Below are positions 1-8,065 of a DNA stretch of 64,000 nt, piece after piece. Both the position numbers and the translations under genes were made by a program. The notes beneath the pieces were generated by a model. It was given only the letters and a program-made list of their open reading frames with translations, did not search any database and was not told the DNA's origin. Numbering within the stretch: the first letter of the stretch is position 1; each line of letters starts with the position of its first letter. The DNA is from Mycobacterium sp. 852002-51163_SCH5372311 (lineage in GTDB: Bacteria > Actinomycetota > Actinomycetes > Mycobacteriales > Mycobacteriaceae), in contig NZ_LZIJ01000164.1 of NCBI RefSeq assembly GCF_001667115.1, positions 23,546 through 87,545 on the forward strand, written 5' to 3'.

Positions 1-1204
1 CGTCCGGAACGGCCGACTGTGCCGCGTGCACGCTGATCGCGACCGTGTCGCCGATGCCGTGCACGCCGTGAGTCAGGCCCATCGACGGCGACAGTGCCGG
101 ATATCCGGCCGTCAAAACTACCGGGGCTCCCCCGAAGCTCAGGTCGGCCGCTCCACGGTGAACGCTGGACACCACCGTGTTGCCACTCACCCGCACCGGC
201 CGGGGGTCAGGGTCGAACCGGGATACACCCCAACGCAGCAACGGCGCGGGCGTCGCCGCGAAGGCCCGGTCGGCGCTGCGGGTAGCGGGATGCTCGAAGC
301 GGCGGCGGCCGTTAGCCAAGTCGTCCGCGATACGCGCGGCGCGAGCATCGCGGCCCAGCTCGGGATAGAGCCCGACGACGACATTTCCGAAGTGGTTATG
401 CGCATGGCGCACACCGGGTTTGGCCATTGGCACCTCAGCGCCCAGCGAATTGCCCGATTCCCCAAGCAGATCGGACAACGCCCTGGACACGGCGGCCAGC
501 ACGCCGACGGTCACCGTCGGACCGGGCAATTGCGAGCGGTGCCGCACGAGCGTGTGCACCGAGCGGGCGCCGTGCGGCCGGGCGTTGGTAGCCAGCGGCG
601 GCCGCGAGCCCGCACCGGGCGCCAACAACCCGGCCTGCACATCGCGAACCAGCTGGTGATGCGTGCGTGCCGCCTCTGTTGCCCGGCACGGCAGGAACCC
701 GGCGGGAAGCGGTGCCGCGCCGGGCACCGGGTGGTCGCGACCGAACAACCAGGCCGCCATCGCCGAAGCACGAGTGCCGTCGGCCAGCGCATGCGGAACC
801 TGCATGACCGCAACGGCACCCGGGCCGGCGGTGCCCGGTATGTCACGCACCGGCGTGAAAACGTGTAGAAGCCAAGGCATCCGGCGGACGTCGAGCTGAT
901 CGCGGGCGAGGCCGACGACCGCGGCCAGGCAGCCTTGCCAGCTGTCGCCGGCCAGTTCGTGGCGCACCACCTGCTCGGATTCGACGGCTGCCTGGACCCA
1001 CTGCGGATAGGTGAGCGCACATCCATCTTCGAGTCGCATACTCAGGTCCGCACAAGCTGCAGCCCGTCCGCGGACCGCGTCGATGGCGCCGTCCCGGTCG
1101 TCCGGCAAGCCGTCGAATGCATACAGCAGAAACTGGTCGTTGGGGATCTTGGCCGACATCCAATAGAACTGCGCGTCAACGGCCGCCATCCGGTGTGCCG
1201 CCAT
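1..1204 (-). CDS. WS/DGAT-like acyltransferase, 3' end beyond the window
   Basis: The protein reads from the start codon at 1204 (or a second in-frame ATG at 1189) to the window edge without a stop, about 400 residues. It matches the wax ester synthase/diacylglycerol acyltransferase fold: an N-terminal acyltransferase domain with the motif PHALADG near residue 135, and a C-terminal domain ending in GLTHGVHGIGDTVAI. Family members join acyl-CoA to an alcohol or diacylglycerol to make storage lipids. The family motif is HHxxxDG; here the first His is Pro and the second, catalytic His is kept. Position next to ephC matches H37Rv Rv1125. The start lies 4 bases after the ephC stop, so the two genes are probably co-translated. 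Only some 15-20 C-terminal residues seem to be missing. The substrate cannot be read from sequence. Confidence 0.85.
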   Translation of the reverse strand, partial: MAAHRMAAVDAQFYWMSAKIPNDQFLLYAFDGLPDDRDGAIDAVRGRAAACADLSMRLEDGCALTYPQWVQAAVESEQVVRHELAGDSWQGCLAAVVGLARDQLDVRRMPWLLHVFTPVRDIPGTAGPGAVAVMQVPHALADGTRASAMAAWLFGRDHPVPGAAPLPAGFLPCRATEAARTHHQLVRDVQAGLLAPGAGSRPPLATNARPHGARSVHTLVRHRSQLPGPTVTVGVLAAVSRALSDLLGESGNSLGAEVPMAKPGVRHAHNHFGNVVVGLYPELGRDARAARIADDLANGRRRFEHPATRSADRAFAATPAPLLRWGVSRFDPDPRPVRVSGNTVVSSVHRGAADLSFGGAPVVLTAGYPALSPSMGLTHGVHGIGDTVAISVHAAQSAVPD

Positions 1205-1208
1205 GGGT

Positions 1209-2126
1209 TCAGCCGGGCGAGCCGACAGAGCCGACGAAGGCCAGAATCAGTTTGGCAACCTTGTCCGGCTGTTCGAGTTGCAGGAAATGCCCGGCGTGTT
1301 CGACGATGGCCATTTCGCTGCCGGGCGGCAGCACTCTTTCCGTCCAGTATGCGAAAGCCGATGTCATGCAACCGTCGTCGCGACCATGCAGGTAGAGACT
1401 GGGCAGGATGGGTGGCTGGGTCCACAGCCGGTTCAATTCGGCGTACCGCGCCGGCGGGCGGGGACTGCGAATCGTGGCGCGGTAGGGCCCGAGTGCCGCC
1501 CGCCAGCTCTCCGGCGTCCCGATCGCGGCGTCGACGTGGCGCAGGTCCTCGTGGGCGTCGCGATAGCCTGGCGACCATCGCCGCCACAGCAGCGGTAGTA
1601 TCCAGGACGCGGAACGCTCAGGCAGCCAAGGCAATTGAAAATAGAAGATGTACCAGCTGCGCATTAGTTGGCGCGCCAGCTGCAGCGCCAGCCGCCCGCG
1701 CTCGGCCGCCCGGGCCGGGGCACGAAACGCTACCGAGGGTGGCACCGACATGATCACCGCTCGGGCGAACGGGGTGTCCGGCATTGCGGCCAGGCCGGTG
1801 GCGGCGATGGCACCCCAGTCGTGGCCGATCACCACGTCCTGCTCGGTGCCCCCCGCCGCGGAGCGCACCCGCAGCGCGTCGTCCATCAGCGCGCCGACGT
1901 GAAAAGAACCGTCGACCGGAATCGACGACGGCGCGTAGCCGCGCATGAATGGTGCGACCACTCGCCAGCCCGACTCCACAAGCCGCGGGGCAACTTTGCG
2001 CCACCCGTAGGCGGTATCGGGGAAACCGTGCAGGCACAATGCGATTGGCCCGTCGGGCGGCCCCCAGGTTAGTGCCTTCAAGTTGCCGCTCGGGCCCTCG
2101 ACGTCGATCCAGCGTGGCTCGGTCAT
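1209..2126 (-). CDS. ephC: Epoxide hydrolase EphC-like (alpha/beta hydrolase)
   Basis: A 305-residue alpha/beta hydrolase of the epoxide hydrolase group, which opens epoxides to diols through an ester on an active-site Asp. HGFPDT (residues 33-38) is the oxyanion-hole motif, GHDWGA (about 101-106) carries the nucleophile Asp, GRDDG supplies the charge-relay acid, and HAGHF near residue 280 supplies the base His. A segment rich in Trp, Tyr and Phe after the nucleophile forms the lid. I chose the ATG at 2126 rather than the longer reading from 2162 because similarity begins at MTEPRWIDVEG and AGGGG lies about 12 bases upstream. It is followed at 4 bases by the WS/DGAT-like gene. The physiological epoxide is unknown. 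Confidence 0.9.
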   Translation of the reverse strand: MTEPRWIDVEGPSGNLKALTWGPPDGPIALCLHGFPDTAYGWRKVAPRLVESGWRVVAPFMRGYAPSSIPVDGSFHVGALMDDALRVRSAAGGTEQDVVIGHDWGAIAATGLAAMPDTPFARAVIMSVPPSVAFRAPARAAERGRLALQLARQLMRSWYIFYFQLPWLPERSASWILPLLWRRWSPGYRDAHEDLRHVDAAIGTPESWRAALGPYRATIRSPRPPARYAELNRLWTQPPILPSLYLHGRDDGCMTSAFAYWTERVLPPGSEMAIVEHAGHFLQLEQPDKVAKLILAFVGSVGSPG

Positions 2127-2176
2127 GTGGAGTCGCCCCTTGCCGCGAGCTGGGGGCACCACCCGCTTGCGGGGGA

Positions 2177-2220
2177 ACGCAGAATCGCACCGCCCGGGCC
2201 TTCCGCGTGCGATTCTGCGT
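2177..2220. repeat. Dispersed inverted repeat family A, copy 1
   Basis: Perfect 14-bp arms ACGCAGAATCGCAC (2177-2190) and GTGCGATTCTGCGT (2207-2220) around a 16-base loop; the right side continues into CTGCTCGC. Close relatives lie at 42098-42157 and 59145-59204, and a half copy at 63899-63918. This copy lies between two divergently transcribed genes, so a pure terminator role is unlikely here. Confidence 0.75.
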
Positions 2221-2279
2221 CTGCTCGCATGAGTGACAGGTTACCGACAGCAGCCGGCGCACCCGTTAACGTCTTAGGC

Positions 2280-2873
2280 ATGACGACCTCGGCGCAGGCT
2301 CGTCGCTGGGCCAAGACCGACGCCACCCAGCGGCGAATACTCGACGCCGCGACCGAGGTTTTCGCCACGCGAGGATTCACCGCCGCGACGATGGCCGACG
2401 TGGTGGCGGCGTCCGGCGCCAGCATCGGCAGCATCTACCACCACTTCGGCGGCAAGAGCGAACTCTTCTTGGCGATCTTCGAGCAGATGGCCGACGCGAT
2501 CGACCGCCGCATCGACGCGGCGATGCGGCAAGCCGGGCCGGCCGGAGCACAAAGCCGCCGGCAGGTGTTCGAGTTACACGTACGGGCCTATCTCGAGGCG
2601 ATGTGGGAGAACCGGCGCCGGGCCCGGGTGTTGTCGTCGGGCGACACACCGGCCGGATTCGAGACCTCCCGTCGTGACCGCATGCAAGCCGCGTTCCGCA
2701 GCTGGATGGCTGTCCTGGAACTGGACAAGTCGGTTCGCGGACAACTGCTGAGCCGGGTCCTGATCGCGACCATGGCGGAATCATCGCTGATGGTCGCGGG
2801 CTGCGACGACCCCGCCGACGTGCCGGCGATCATCGAGGCCACGATCGAGTGGATCGACCGCCTTATCGGGTGA
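2280..2873 (+). CDS. TetR/AcrR-family transcriptional regulator
   Basis: A 197-residue regulator. Residues about 15-65 form the TetR DNA-binding domain (RRILDAATEVFATRGF, then a helix-turn-helix ending in SIGSIYHHFGGKSELF). The rest is a helical ligand-binding domain typical of the family. The ATG at 2280 directly precedes the conserved region; longer readings run into the intergenic inverted repeat. It is transcribed away from ephC, and its last 11 bases overlap the convergent VOC-domain gene. H37Rv numbering places bpoB and ephC next to each other, so this regulator and the next two genes look like an insert. The palindrome at 3437-3453 is a candidate operator, which is inference. Confidence 0.92.
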   Translation: MTTSAQARRWAKTDATQRRILDAATEVFATRGFTAATMADVVAASGASIGSIYHHFGGKSELFLAIFEQMADAIDRRIDAAMRQAGPAGAQSRRQVFELHVRAYLEAMWENRRRARVLSSGDTPAGFETSRRDRMQAAFRSWMAVLELDKSVRGQLLSRVLIATMAESSLMVAGCDDPADVPAIIEATIEWIDRLIG

Positions 2874-3342
2874 GCTGGCCTACCGCCGTTTCCAACTCGG
2901 CGATGACGATCTTGCGCATGCCGTACATCGCTTGGGTGGCCGCAGCCGCCCGGTCCCGGTCGGGGTCTTGAATCAACTCGTAGAGCCGATCCGGGACGAT
3001 CTGCCAGCTCAAGCCGTAACGGTCCTTGCACCACCCGCACTGCGACTCCTCGCCGCCGTCGGTCAGCCGGTCCCAGTAGTAGTCGACCTCGTCCTGGTCC
3101 TGGCAATGCACCGTGAACGACACCGCCTCGGTGAACTGGAACACCGGTCCGCCGTTGATGCCGATGAATCGGGTCCCGTCCAGCACGAAGCTTCCGCTGA
3201 GCACCGTGCCCGGCTCGCCCGGTCCCGCCTCCGTCGTTCTGTTGAAACCTTCGATCCGCGAGTTGGGGAACACCGAGGTGTAGAACTCCGCAGCCTCCTC
3301 CAAGTCGTGGTCGAACCACAGCGAGGGGGTGATCGATGGCAT
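2863..3342 (-). CDS. VOC-superfamily protein (PhnB/3-demethylubiquinone methyltransferase-like)
   Basis: A 159-residue protein of the PhnB-like vicinal oxygen chelate group. It begins with PSITPSLWFDHDLEEAAEFY, continues with the SGSFVLDGTRFIGINGGP core, and has the SQCGWCKDRYGLSWQIVPDR segment that is diagnostic of this subgroup. Such proteins are often annotated as glyoxalase or 3-demethylubiquinone methyltransferase; most have no proven activity. A strong ribosome site AAGGAGG lies 7 bases before the ATG, which fixes the start. The 3' end overlaps the TetR gene tail to tail by 11 bases, and the gene diverges from the amidohydrolase at 3463, with which it shares a promoter region of about 120 bases. 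Confidence 0.9.
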   Translation of the reverse strand: MPSITPSLWFDHDLEEAAEFYTSVFPNSRIEGFNRTTEAGPGEPGTVLSGSFVLDGTRFIGINGGPVFQFTEAVSFTVHCQDQDEVDYYWDRLTDGGEESQCGWCKDRYGLSWQIVPDRLYELIQDPDRDRAAAATQAMYGMRKIVIAELETAVGQLTR

Positions 3343-3427
3343 GGGTGCCTCCTTGTAGTCAGATCTTCGTCATACAGACAGACCGAAGGGGCGCGCAGAA
3401 CTCACCGGCCGAAGAACACCTAAATCG

Positions 3428-3456
3428 TTGACAGTTTTAGAATGCAATTCTAATAT
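3428..3456 (+). promoter_or_regulatory. Consensus -35/-10 promoter with embedded palindromic operator
   Basis: TTGACA at 3428-3433, a 17-bp spacer, and TAATAT at 3451-3456. The predicted transcription start falls on or next to the ATG at 3463, so the mRNA would be leaderless. A perfect palindrome, TTAGAAT-GCA-ATTCTAA (3437-3453), fills the spacer and overlaps the -10 box, as expected for a repressor site. The TetR-family gene at 2280 is the nearest candidate repressor. Confidence 0.7.
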
Positions 3457-3462
3457 TCCTGC

Positions 3463-4620
3463 ATGACTGCCACCCTCGCGCAGCAGCCAGTCAAGCTGTG
3501 GGCCAATTCCGGCGACTCGCACGTCATCGAGCCCGCTGACCTGTGGCGGTCGCGCCTGCCAAAGCGGCTGGCCGAGTTGGCACCGCGCAGCGAGAAGGAT
3601 CCTGACGGCGGATGGGAGTCCATCTACGTCGACGGCCAAGTGTTCCGCCGCAGGCTGCCGGGCATCGCCCAAGAGGAGTTCATCCGGGCCACTGTTGCCG
3701 CGGCGGGCTGCCGTGACGTCACCCGGCGGCTGGCCGACCTCGACGAGGAAGGCATCTGGGCCGAAGTCGTCTTCCCCTCGCTTGGCATGTGGTGCAGTGC
3801 GTTTCGCACACCGGAGCTGTTGCGCGAGGCGATGCGGGCCTCCAACGACTGGTGCAAAGACACCATCATGGACTACTCGCCGCGCCTGATCGCGACAGCG
3901 CAGGTGTCAACGCTGGACATCGGTGACGCCATCGCCGAGCTGAAGCGTTGCCGCACAATGGGATTCAAGGCCGTGTTTCTTCCCGTCGCGCCACATCCCG
4001 CGCAGCGGGACTATCACTACGACGAATGGGAACCGTTCTGGGCCGTCGCCGAGGACCTCGGCATGGTGATCGCCTTCCATATCGGAACCGAGCCAATCGA
4101 TTTCGCCGCCGGCGGCTCGATCGGCACCACTTACCACGGGCCCGGCGGAGCGGTGCTCAACTACACCGAGACGTCGTTCGGCGGCCAGCGGGCGGTGGTG
4201 AAGCTCGTCGCGTCGGGCGCGCTGGACCGGCACCCGAACCTCAAAGTGCTGGTCGCCGAGGGCGGCGCGACCTGGGTGCCGTTCATCGTCGATCGGATGG
4301 AAGAGGGCTATCGCCAGCACGCGATGGCGGTGCGGCCGAAGCTGAAGCGCAGCCCGCGCGAGATCGTCGACTCGCAGGTGTATGCGTCGTTCCAGCATGA
4401 CTCGTCGGCGATCGCGGCGGTGACGGCGCTAGGCTTCAACAACGTGCTGTGGGGCAGCGATTACCCACACCTCGAGGGCACCTTCGGCCACACCCAGGCC
4501 ACGCTGCACCAGTTGTTCGACGACGTCGATCCAGCGACCAGGGACCGTATCCTGCTCGGCAGCTTCGCGGAGCTGTTCCCCGACACGCCCCCGCCGCCAC
4601 CCCACGGGACCGATGCTTAA
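3463..4620 (+). CDS. Amidohydrolase-2 family TIM-barrel metal-dependent hydrolase
   Basis: A 385-residue member of the amidohydrolase-2 family, which includes decarboxylases and hydrolases acting on aromatic or cyclic carboxylates. Visible landmarks are GDSHV (residues 17-21, in place of the first metal-binding HxH), AFHIGTE (about 205-210, metal His) and WGSDYPHLEGT (330-340, metal Asp). The start at ATG 3463 coincides with the predicted transcription start of a near-perfect promoter. The alpha/beta hydrolase gene follows after 22 bases, so the two are probably one transcript. A decarboxylase or ring-cleavage role is possible but unproven. This gene is not expected here from the H37Rv order. 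Confidence 0.92.
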   Translation: MTATLAQQPVKLWANSGDSHVIEPADLWRSRLPKRLAELAPRSEKDPDGGWESIYVDGQVFRRRLPGIAQEEFIRATVAAAGCRDVTRRLADLDEEGIWAEVVFPSLGMWCSAFRTPELLREAMRASNDWCKDTIMDYSPRLIATAQVSTLDIGDAIAELKRCRTMGFKAVFLPVAPHPAQRDYHYDEWEPFWAVAEDLGMVIAFHIGTEPIDFAAGGSIGTTYHGPGGAVLNYTETSFGGQRAVVKLVASGALDRHPNLKVLVAEGGATWVPFIVDRMEEGYRQHAMAVRPKLKRSPREIVDSQVYASFQHDSSAIAAVTALGFNNVLWGSDYPHLEGTFGHTQATLHQLFDDVDPATRDRILLGSFAELFPDTPPPPPHGTDA

Positions 4621-4642
4621 ACGACCTATGTAACGTCAAACC

Positions 4643-5515
4643 ATGAGCGCCGTGAGCAGCAGCCCCCAGACGGTTGAGTTTTCCGGCGTCGGTGGGATCA
4701 CTCTGGTCGGCGACGAATGGAATCGCGATGCCGCCGACGCCGACCGGCCGACGATCCTGATGCTGCACGGTGGCGGACAGAACCGGTTCTCCTGGAAAAG
4801 CACCGGCCAGGTCCTGGCCGACGAGGGGTACCACGTCGTTGCACTCGACAGCCGCGGGCACGGCGACAGCGACCGCGCGCCGAACGCCGACTATGCCGTC
4901 GAGACGCTGAGGGCCGACGTGTTGCATGTGCTGGATGCGATCGGCCGCCAGGTGGTGCTGATCGGGGCCAGCATGGGTGGACTCACCGGCATTCTGGTCG
5001 CCGACAGCGCCGGGCCCGCCCGGGTGACCGGCCTGGTTCTGGTCGACGTGGTGCCGCGTTACGAGAAGACCGGCAGTGCCCGGATCCGGGATTTCATGCT
5101 CACCAACATCGATGGCTTCGCCTCGCTCGACGAAGCTGCGGATGCCGTCGCCGCCTACCTGCCGTACCGGGAGAAGCCGCGCAGTCCCGAGGGCCTGAAG
5201 AAGAATCTGAGGCTGCGGGACGGACGGTGGTACTGGCACTGGGATCCGGCGTTCATGACCGCGCCGGGCGACGACCCGGAGCTGCGAACCGAAAGTTTCG
5301 AAGAGGCCGCGGTCAACCTGAAGATTCCCACCCTGCTGATCCGCGGCAAGCTCTCCGATGTGGTCAGCCCGGACGGTGTCCGGCATTTCCTGGAGACTGT
5401 GCCGCGCGCCGAGTTCGTCGAACTGTCCAATGCCGGGCATACGGCCGCCGGCGACGACAACGACGCCTTCAGCGACGTCGTGGTGGACTTCGTCAGGCGG
5501 CACACGCACGCCTGA
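4643..5515 (+). CDS. bpoB: Alpha/beta hydrolase, BpoB-like (non-haem peroxidase-like)
   Basis: A 290-residue alpha/beta hydrolase. HGGGQ (42-46) forms the oxyanion hole, GASMGG places the nucleophile Ser near 110, SDVVSPDG supplies the acid, and SNAGHT supplies His near 266. H37Rv Rv1123c (BpoB), annotated as a possible non-haem peroxidase, occupies the same position next to gnd2. Proteins of this group are generally esterases or lactonases, and perhydrolase activity is a side reaction, so the peroxidase name should be used with caution. It is probably co-transcribed with the amidohydrolase upstream and is convergent with gnd2, with a gap of only 15 bases. Confidence 0.88.
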   Translation: MSAVSSSPQTVEFSGVGGITLVGDEWNRDAADADRPTILMLHGGGQNRFSWKSTGQVLADEGYHVVALDSRGHGDSDRAPNADYAVETLRADVLHVLDAIGRQVVLIGASMGGLTGILVADSAGPARVTGLVLVDVVPRYEKTGSARIRDFMLTNIDGFASLDEAADAVAAYLPYREKPRSPEGLKKNLRLRDGRWYWHWDPAFMTAPGDDPELRTESFEEAAVNLKIPTLLIRGKLSDVVSPDGVRHFLETVPRAEFVELSNAGHTAAGDDNDAFSDVVVDFVRRHTHA

Positions 5516-5530
5516 TTGCCGGCAATCCGG

Positions 5531-6553
5531 TCAGTCCGACTTTTCCGCGTGTCCGCCGAACTGCTTGCGCATGGCCGACAACGCCTTGTCGGCGAATTCG
5601 TCGAGGCGACGAGATGCGAAGCGCGAGTACAGTGCCGACGTCAACACCGGCGCGGGGACCCCCTCGTCGATCGCGGCGATGGCGGTCCACCGGCCCTCCC
5701 CGGAATCGGAGACCCGTCCGGAAAACTCGGTGAGGGTCGGCGATTCGTGCAACGCAATTGCGGTCAGGTCCAACAGCCAGGACTCGATCACGCTGCCGCG
5801 CCGCCATAGCTCGGTGACCTCGGGAATGTCGATATCGTATTGGTAATACTCGGGATTCGTCAGCGGCGCCGTTTCGGCGTCACCCTTTTCGATGATGCGC
5901 TTGCCGATGTCCGCGTTGCGCAAGATGTTCAGGCCCTCGGCGAGCGCGGCCATCATCCCGTACTCGATGCCGTTGTGCACCATCTTGACGAAGTGGCCCG
6001 CTCCGCACGGCCCACAATGCAGATAGCCCTGCTCCGATTGCGCGACCTCGCCGTCGCGGCCCGGTGTCCGCGACGCCGCATCGACACCCGGGGCGACGCT
6101 GGCGAAGATCGGCTCGGCCTTCTCGAACGCTTCCTTGTCGCCGCCGATCATCAGACAGTAACCACGCTCGCGGCCCCATACACCGCCGCTGGTTCCGCAA
6201 TCGAGCAAGTGGATTCCCTTGACGGACAACGCTTTCGAATGCCGCACGTCGTCGCGGTAGTAGGAGTTGCCGCCGTCGATCACGATGTCGCCGTCATCGA
6301 GCGTGTTCGCCAGCTCCTCGATCACCCCGGTGGTGATGTCCCCCGCCGGTACCATCACCCACACCACGCGCGGAGCGTCGAGCTTGTCGCGCAGCTCTTG
6401 CACCGAGGAAACCCCCGTGGTCCGGTCCTCCCCCGCCATGGCCTTGACCGCGTCGGCGCTGTGGTCGTACACCACGCATTCGTGTCCGTCTTTGACCACA
6501 CGGCGGACGATGTTCGCACCCATCCGGCCCAGGCCAATCATCCCTAGCTGCAT
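5531..6553 (-). CDS. gnd2: 6-phosphogluconate dehydrogenase, decarboxylating (short form)
   Basis: A 340-residue protein that oxidises and decarboxylates 6-phosphogluconate to ribulose 5-phosphate in the oxidative pentose phosphate pathway. The Rossmann motif GLGRMG is at residues 7-12, LLDCGTSGGVWG and GHFVKMVHNGIEYG hold the substrate and catalytic Lys/Asn, and DSGEGRW lies near the C terminus. Its length matches the short, often NAD-linked Gnd type rather than the 470-residue enzyme. The ATG at 6553 is preceded by AAGGAGA, which overlaps the TAA stop of zwf1, so translation is probably coupled to zwf1. Confidence 0.95.
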   Translation of the reverse strand: MQLGMIGLGRMGANIVRRVVKDGHECVVYDHSADAVKAMAGEDRTTGVSSVQELRDKLDAPRVVWVMVPAGDITTGVIEELANTLDDGDIVIDGGNSYYRDDVRHSKALSVKGIHLLDCGTSGGVWGRERGYCLMIGGDKEAFEKAEPIFASVAPGVDAASRTPGRDGEVAQSEQGYLHCGPCGAGHFVKMVHNGIEYGMMAALAEGLNILRNADIGKRIIEKGDAETAPLTNPEYYQYDIDIPEVTELWRRGSVIESWLLDLTAIALHESPTLTEFSGRVSDSGEGRWTAIAAIDEGVPAPVLTSALYSRFASRRLDEFADKALSAMRKQFGGHAEKSD

Positions 6554-6567
6554 ATACTTTCGTCTCC

Positions 6568-7977
6568 TTACTTCCCTGTTTCGGCGTTGCGGGGCAGCCA
6601 CGGCTCTTTCCAGCCGTGGTGACCACTCAGCAGCGACGAGGCGGCCTGTGGACCCCAGGTTCCGAGGTCGTATTCGTGGATCTCGCTCGGTTCGTCCAAC
6701 AGTGGCTGCACGATGCGCCAGGTCTGTTCGATGCTGTCTTCGCGGGCGAACAGCTGGTGATCGCCGGTCATGGCGGCGTGCAACAGCAACTCGTACGGAC
6801 GCACCGGCTCGCCGAGATCCTCGGAGAACAACGAGTCGAGATGGACGGGACGCCAGTCGTCGCCCACCTGGGCGGCGATCCGCAGCCGCATGCCGGGGTC
6901 GGGGTCGATGCGCAGCACGATCTGATTGGGCTCGGCCGGTCGGCAGTCCGGCAGGAAGGTCAACGCCGGGACCCGGCGCAGAAACAGCCGCACCTCGGTG
7001 ACCTTGTGCGGCAAGCCCTTACCGGCGCGCAGGAAGATCGGCACTCCGGCCCAGCGCCAGTTGTCGATTTCGGTCCGCAGCGCCACAAAAGTCTCGGTCC
7101 GCGAATCCTTGGCCACGCCATCGATGTCCGTGTAGCCGCGATACTGGCCGCGCACGCAACGCTCGGGCTGCAAGGCCGGCATCGCGCGCAGGACTTCGTC
7201 TTTCTTGTCGTTCAGGTCGTCGGCGCTGGGCCCGACCGGAGGCTCCATCGTGACCAGTGCGAGCACCTGCAGCAAATGGTTCTGCACCACATCGCGCAAC
7301 GCGCCCACCTTGTCGTAGAACTTGCCTCGATCCTCGACGCCGAAGTCCTCGGCCATGGTGATCTGGATTTCGGAAACGCTGCGGCGGTCCCACAACTCGG
7401 CCAGCGCGGTATTGCCGAACCGCAGACACTCCAACTCGACGACGGGTTGCTTGCCCAGGAAGTGATCCACCCGCAGGATTTGGTCTTCGTCGAGCACCGC
7501 GTGAAGCCGGTCGTTGAGTTCGCGCGCGGACTCCAGGTCGTGGCCGAACGGCTTTTCCACGGCGACGCGTGCCCGCTCCAGCAGTCCTACATGGCCGAGG
7601 TTCTCGACGATCGGCGCGAACAGTGCCGGTGGCATCTCCAGGTAGAACAGCGGACGGTAGTCCGAACCGATGAGCTCGGCCAGCGAGTCGTAAAGCTCGC
7701 TGTCGGTGACGTCGCCGTGTATGTAGTCCAGCCGGCCGGCCAGCCGGTCGAACACCGCGTCGTCAATCTGCTCGCCGGCGTCGCTGATGGATTTCCGGGC
7801 CCGCTCGATCAATTGGTCGACTTTCATCTCGTCACTGGCCACACCCAGGATCGGGCAGTCCAGCATTTCCCGGGATTCCAGCCGGTACAGGGCCCGGAAC
7901 GTCATCTTGCGCGCGAGGTCGCCGGTGATGCCGAAGATCACCAGCAGGTTTGAGGAACTATCGTCGTCGTCGGCCAC
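6568..7977 (-). CDS. zwf1: Glucose-6-phosphate 1-dehydrogenase
   Basis: A 469-residue enzyme that oxidises glucose 6-phosphate to 6-phosphogluconolactone with NAD(P), the entry step of the oxidative pentose phosphate pathway. GITGDLA (16-22) is the nucleotide-binding motif, AVEKPFGHD lies near 140-147, and DHFLGK (171-176) carries the substrate-binding Lys; the usual family form is DHYLGK. The GTG start has GGGAGG about 10 bases upstream. It forms an operon with gnd2 downstream. A perfect palindrome at 8004-8020 lies between this gene and the divergent cyclase gene and may control one or both. Confidence 0.95.
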   Translation of the reverse strand: MADDDDSSSNLLVIFGITGDLARKMTFRALYRLESREMLDCPILGVASDEMKVDQLIERARKSISDAGEQIDDAVFDRLAGRLDYIHGDVTDSELYDSLAELIGSDYRPLFYLEMPPALFAPIVENLGHVGLLERARVAVEKPFGHDLESARELNDRLHAVLDEDQILRVDHFLGKQPVVELECLRFGNTALAELWDRRSVSEIQITMAEDFGVEDRGKFYDKVGALRDVVQNHLLQVLALVTMEPPVGPSADDLNDKKDEVLRAMPALQPERCVRGQYRGYTDIDGVAKDSRTETFVALRTEIDNWRWAGVPIFLRAGKGLPHKVTEVRLFLRRVPALTFLPDCRPAEPNQIVLRIDPDPGMRLRIAAQVGDDWRPVHLDSLFSEDLGEPVRPYELLLHAAMTGDHQLFAREDSIEQTWRIVQPLLDEPSEIHEYDLGTWGPQAASSLLSGHHGWKEPWLPRNAETGK

Positions 7978-8003
7978 AACCGCACCTCCCGAATGTCAGT
8001 CCG

Positions 8004-8020
8004 TATAGCCGAAGGCTATA
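8004..8020. promoter_or_regulatory. 17-bp perfect palindrome between zwf1 and the cyclase gene
   Basis: TATAGCC-GAA-GGCTATA, with 7-bp arms and a 3-base spacer. It lies 27 bases from the zwf1 start and 46 bases from the cyclase start, in a divergent promoter. Both halves contain TATA-like sequences that could serve as -10 boxes, so a bound regulator could affect both genes. The regulator is unknown. Confidence 0.55.
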
Positions 8021-8065
8021 GGCCCGAAACGCTCCGCCCAATCGGCCCTGGAAGGATGGGCCGAC

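Noticed and set aside
26..868. Long plus-strand open frame at the window start
   Set aside because: It lies antisense to the WS/DGAT-like gene, whose minus-strand reading has clear family motifs; the plus-strand protein is Arg/His rich and matches nothing recognisable.
6616..7953. 445-residue plus-strand open frame across zwf1
   Set aside because: It is the complement of zwf1 in a GC-rich genome; no motif, no ribosome site.
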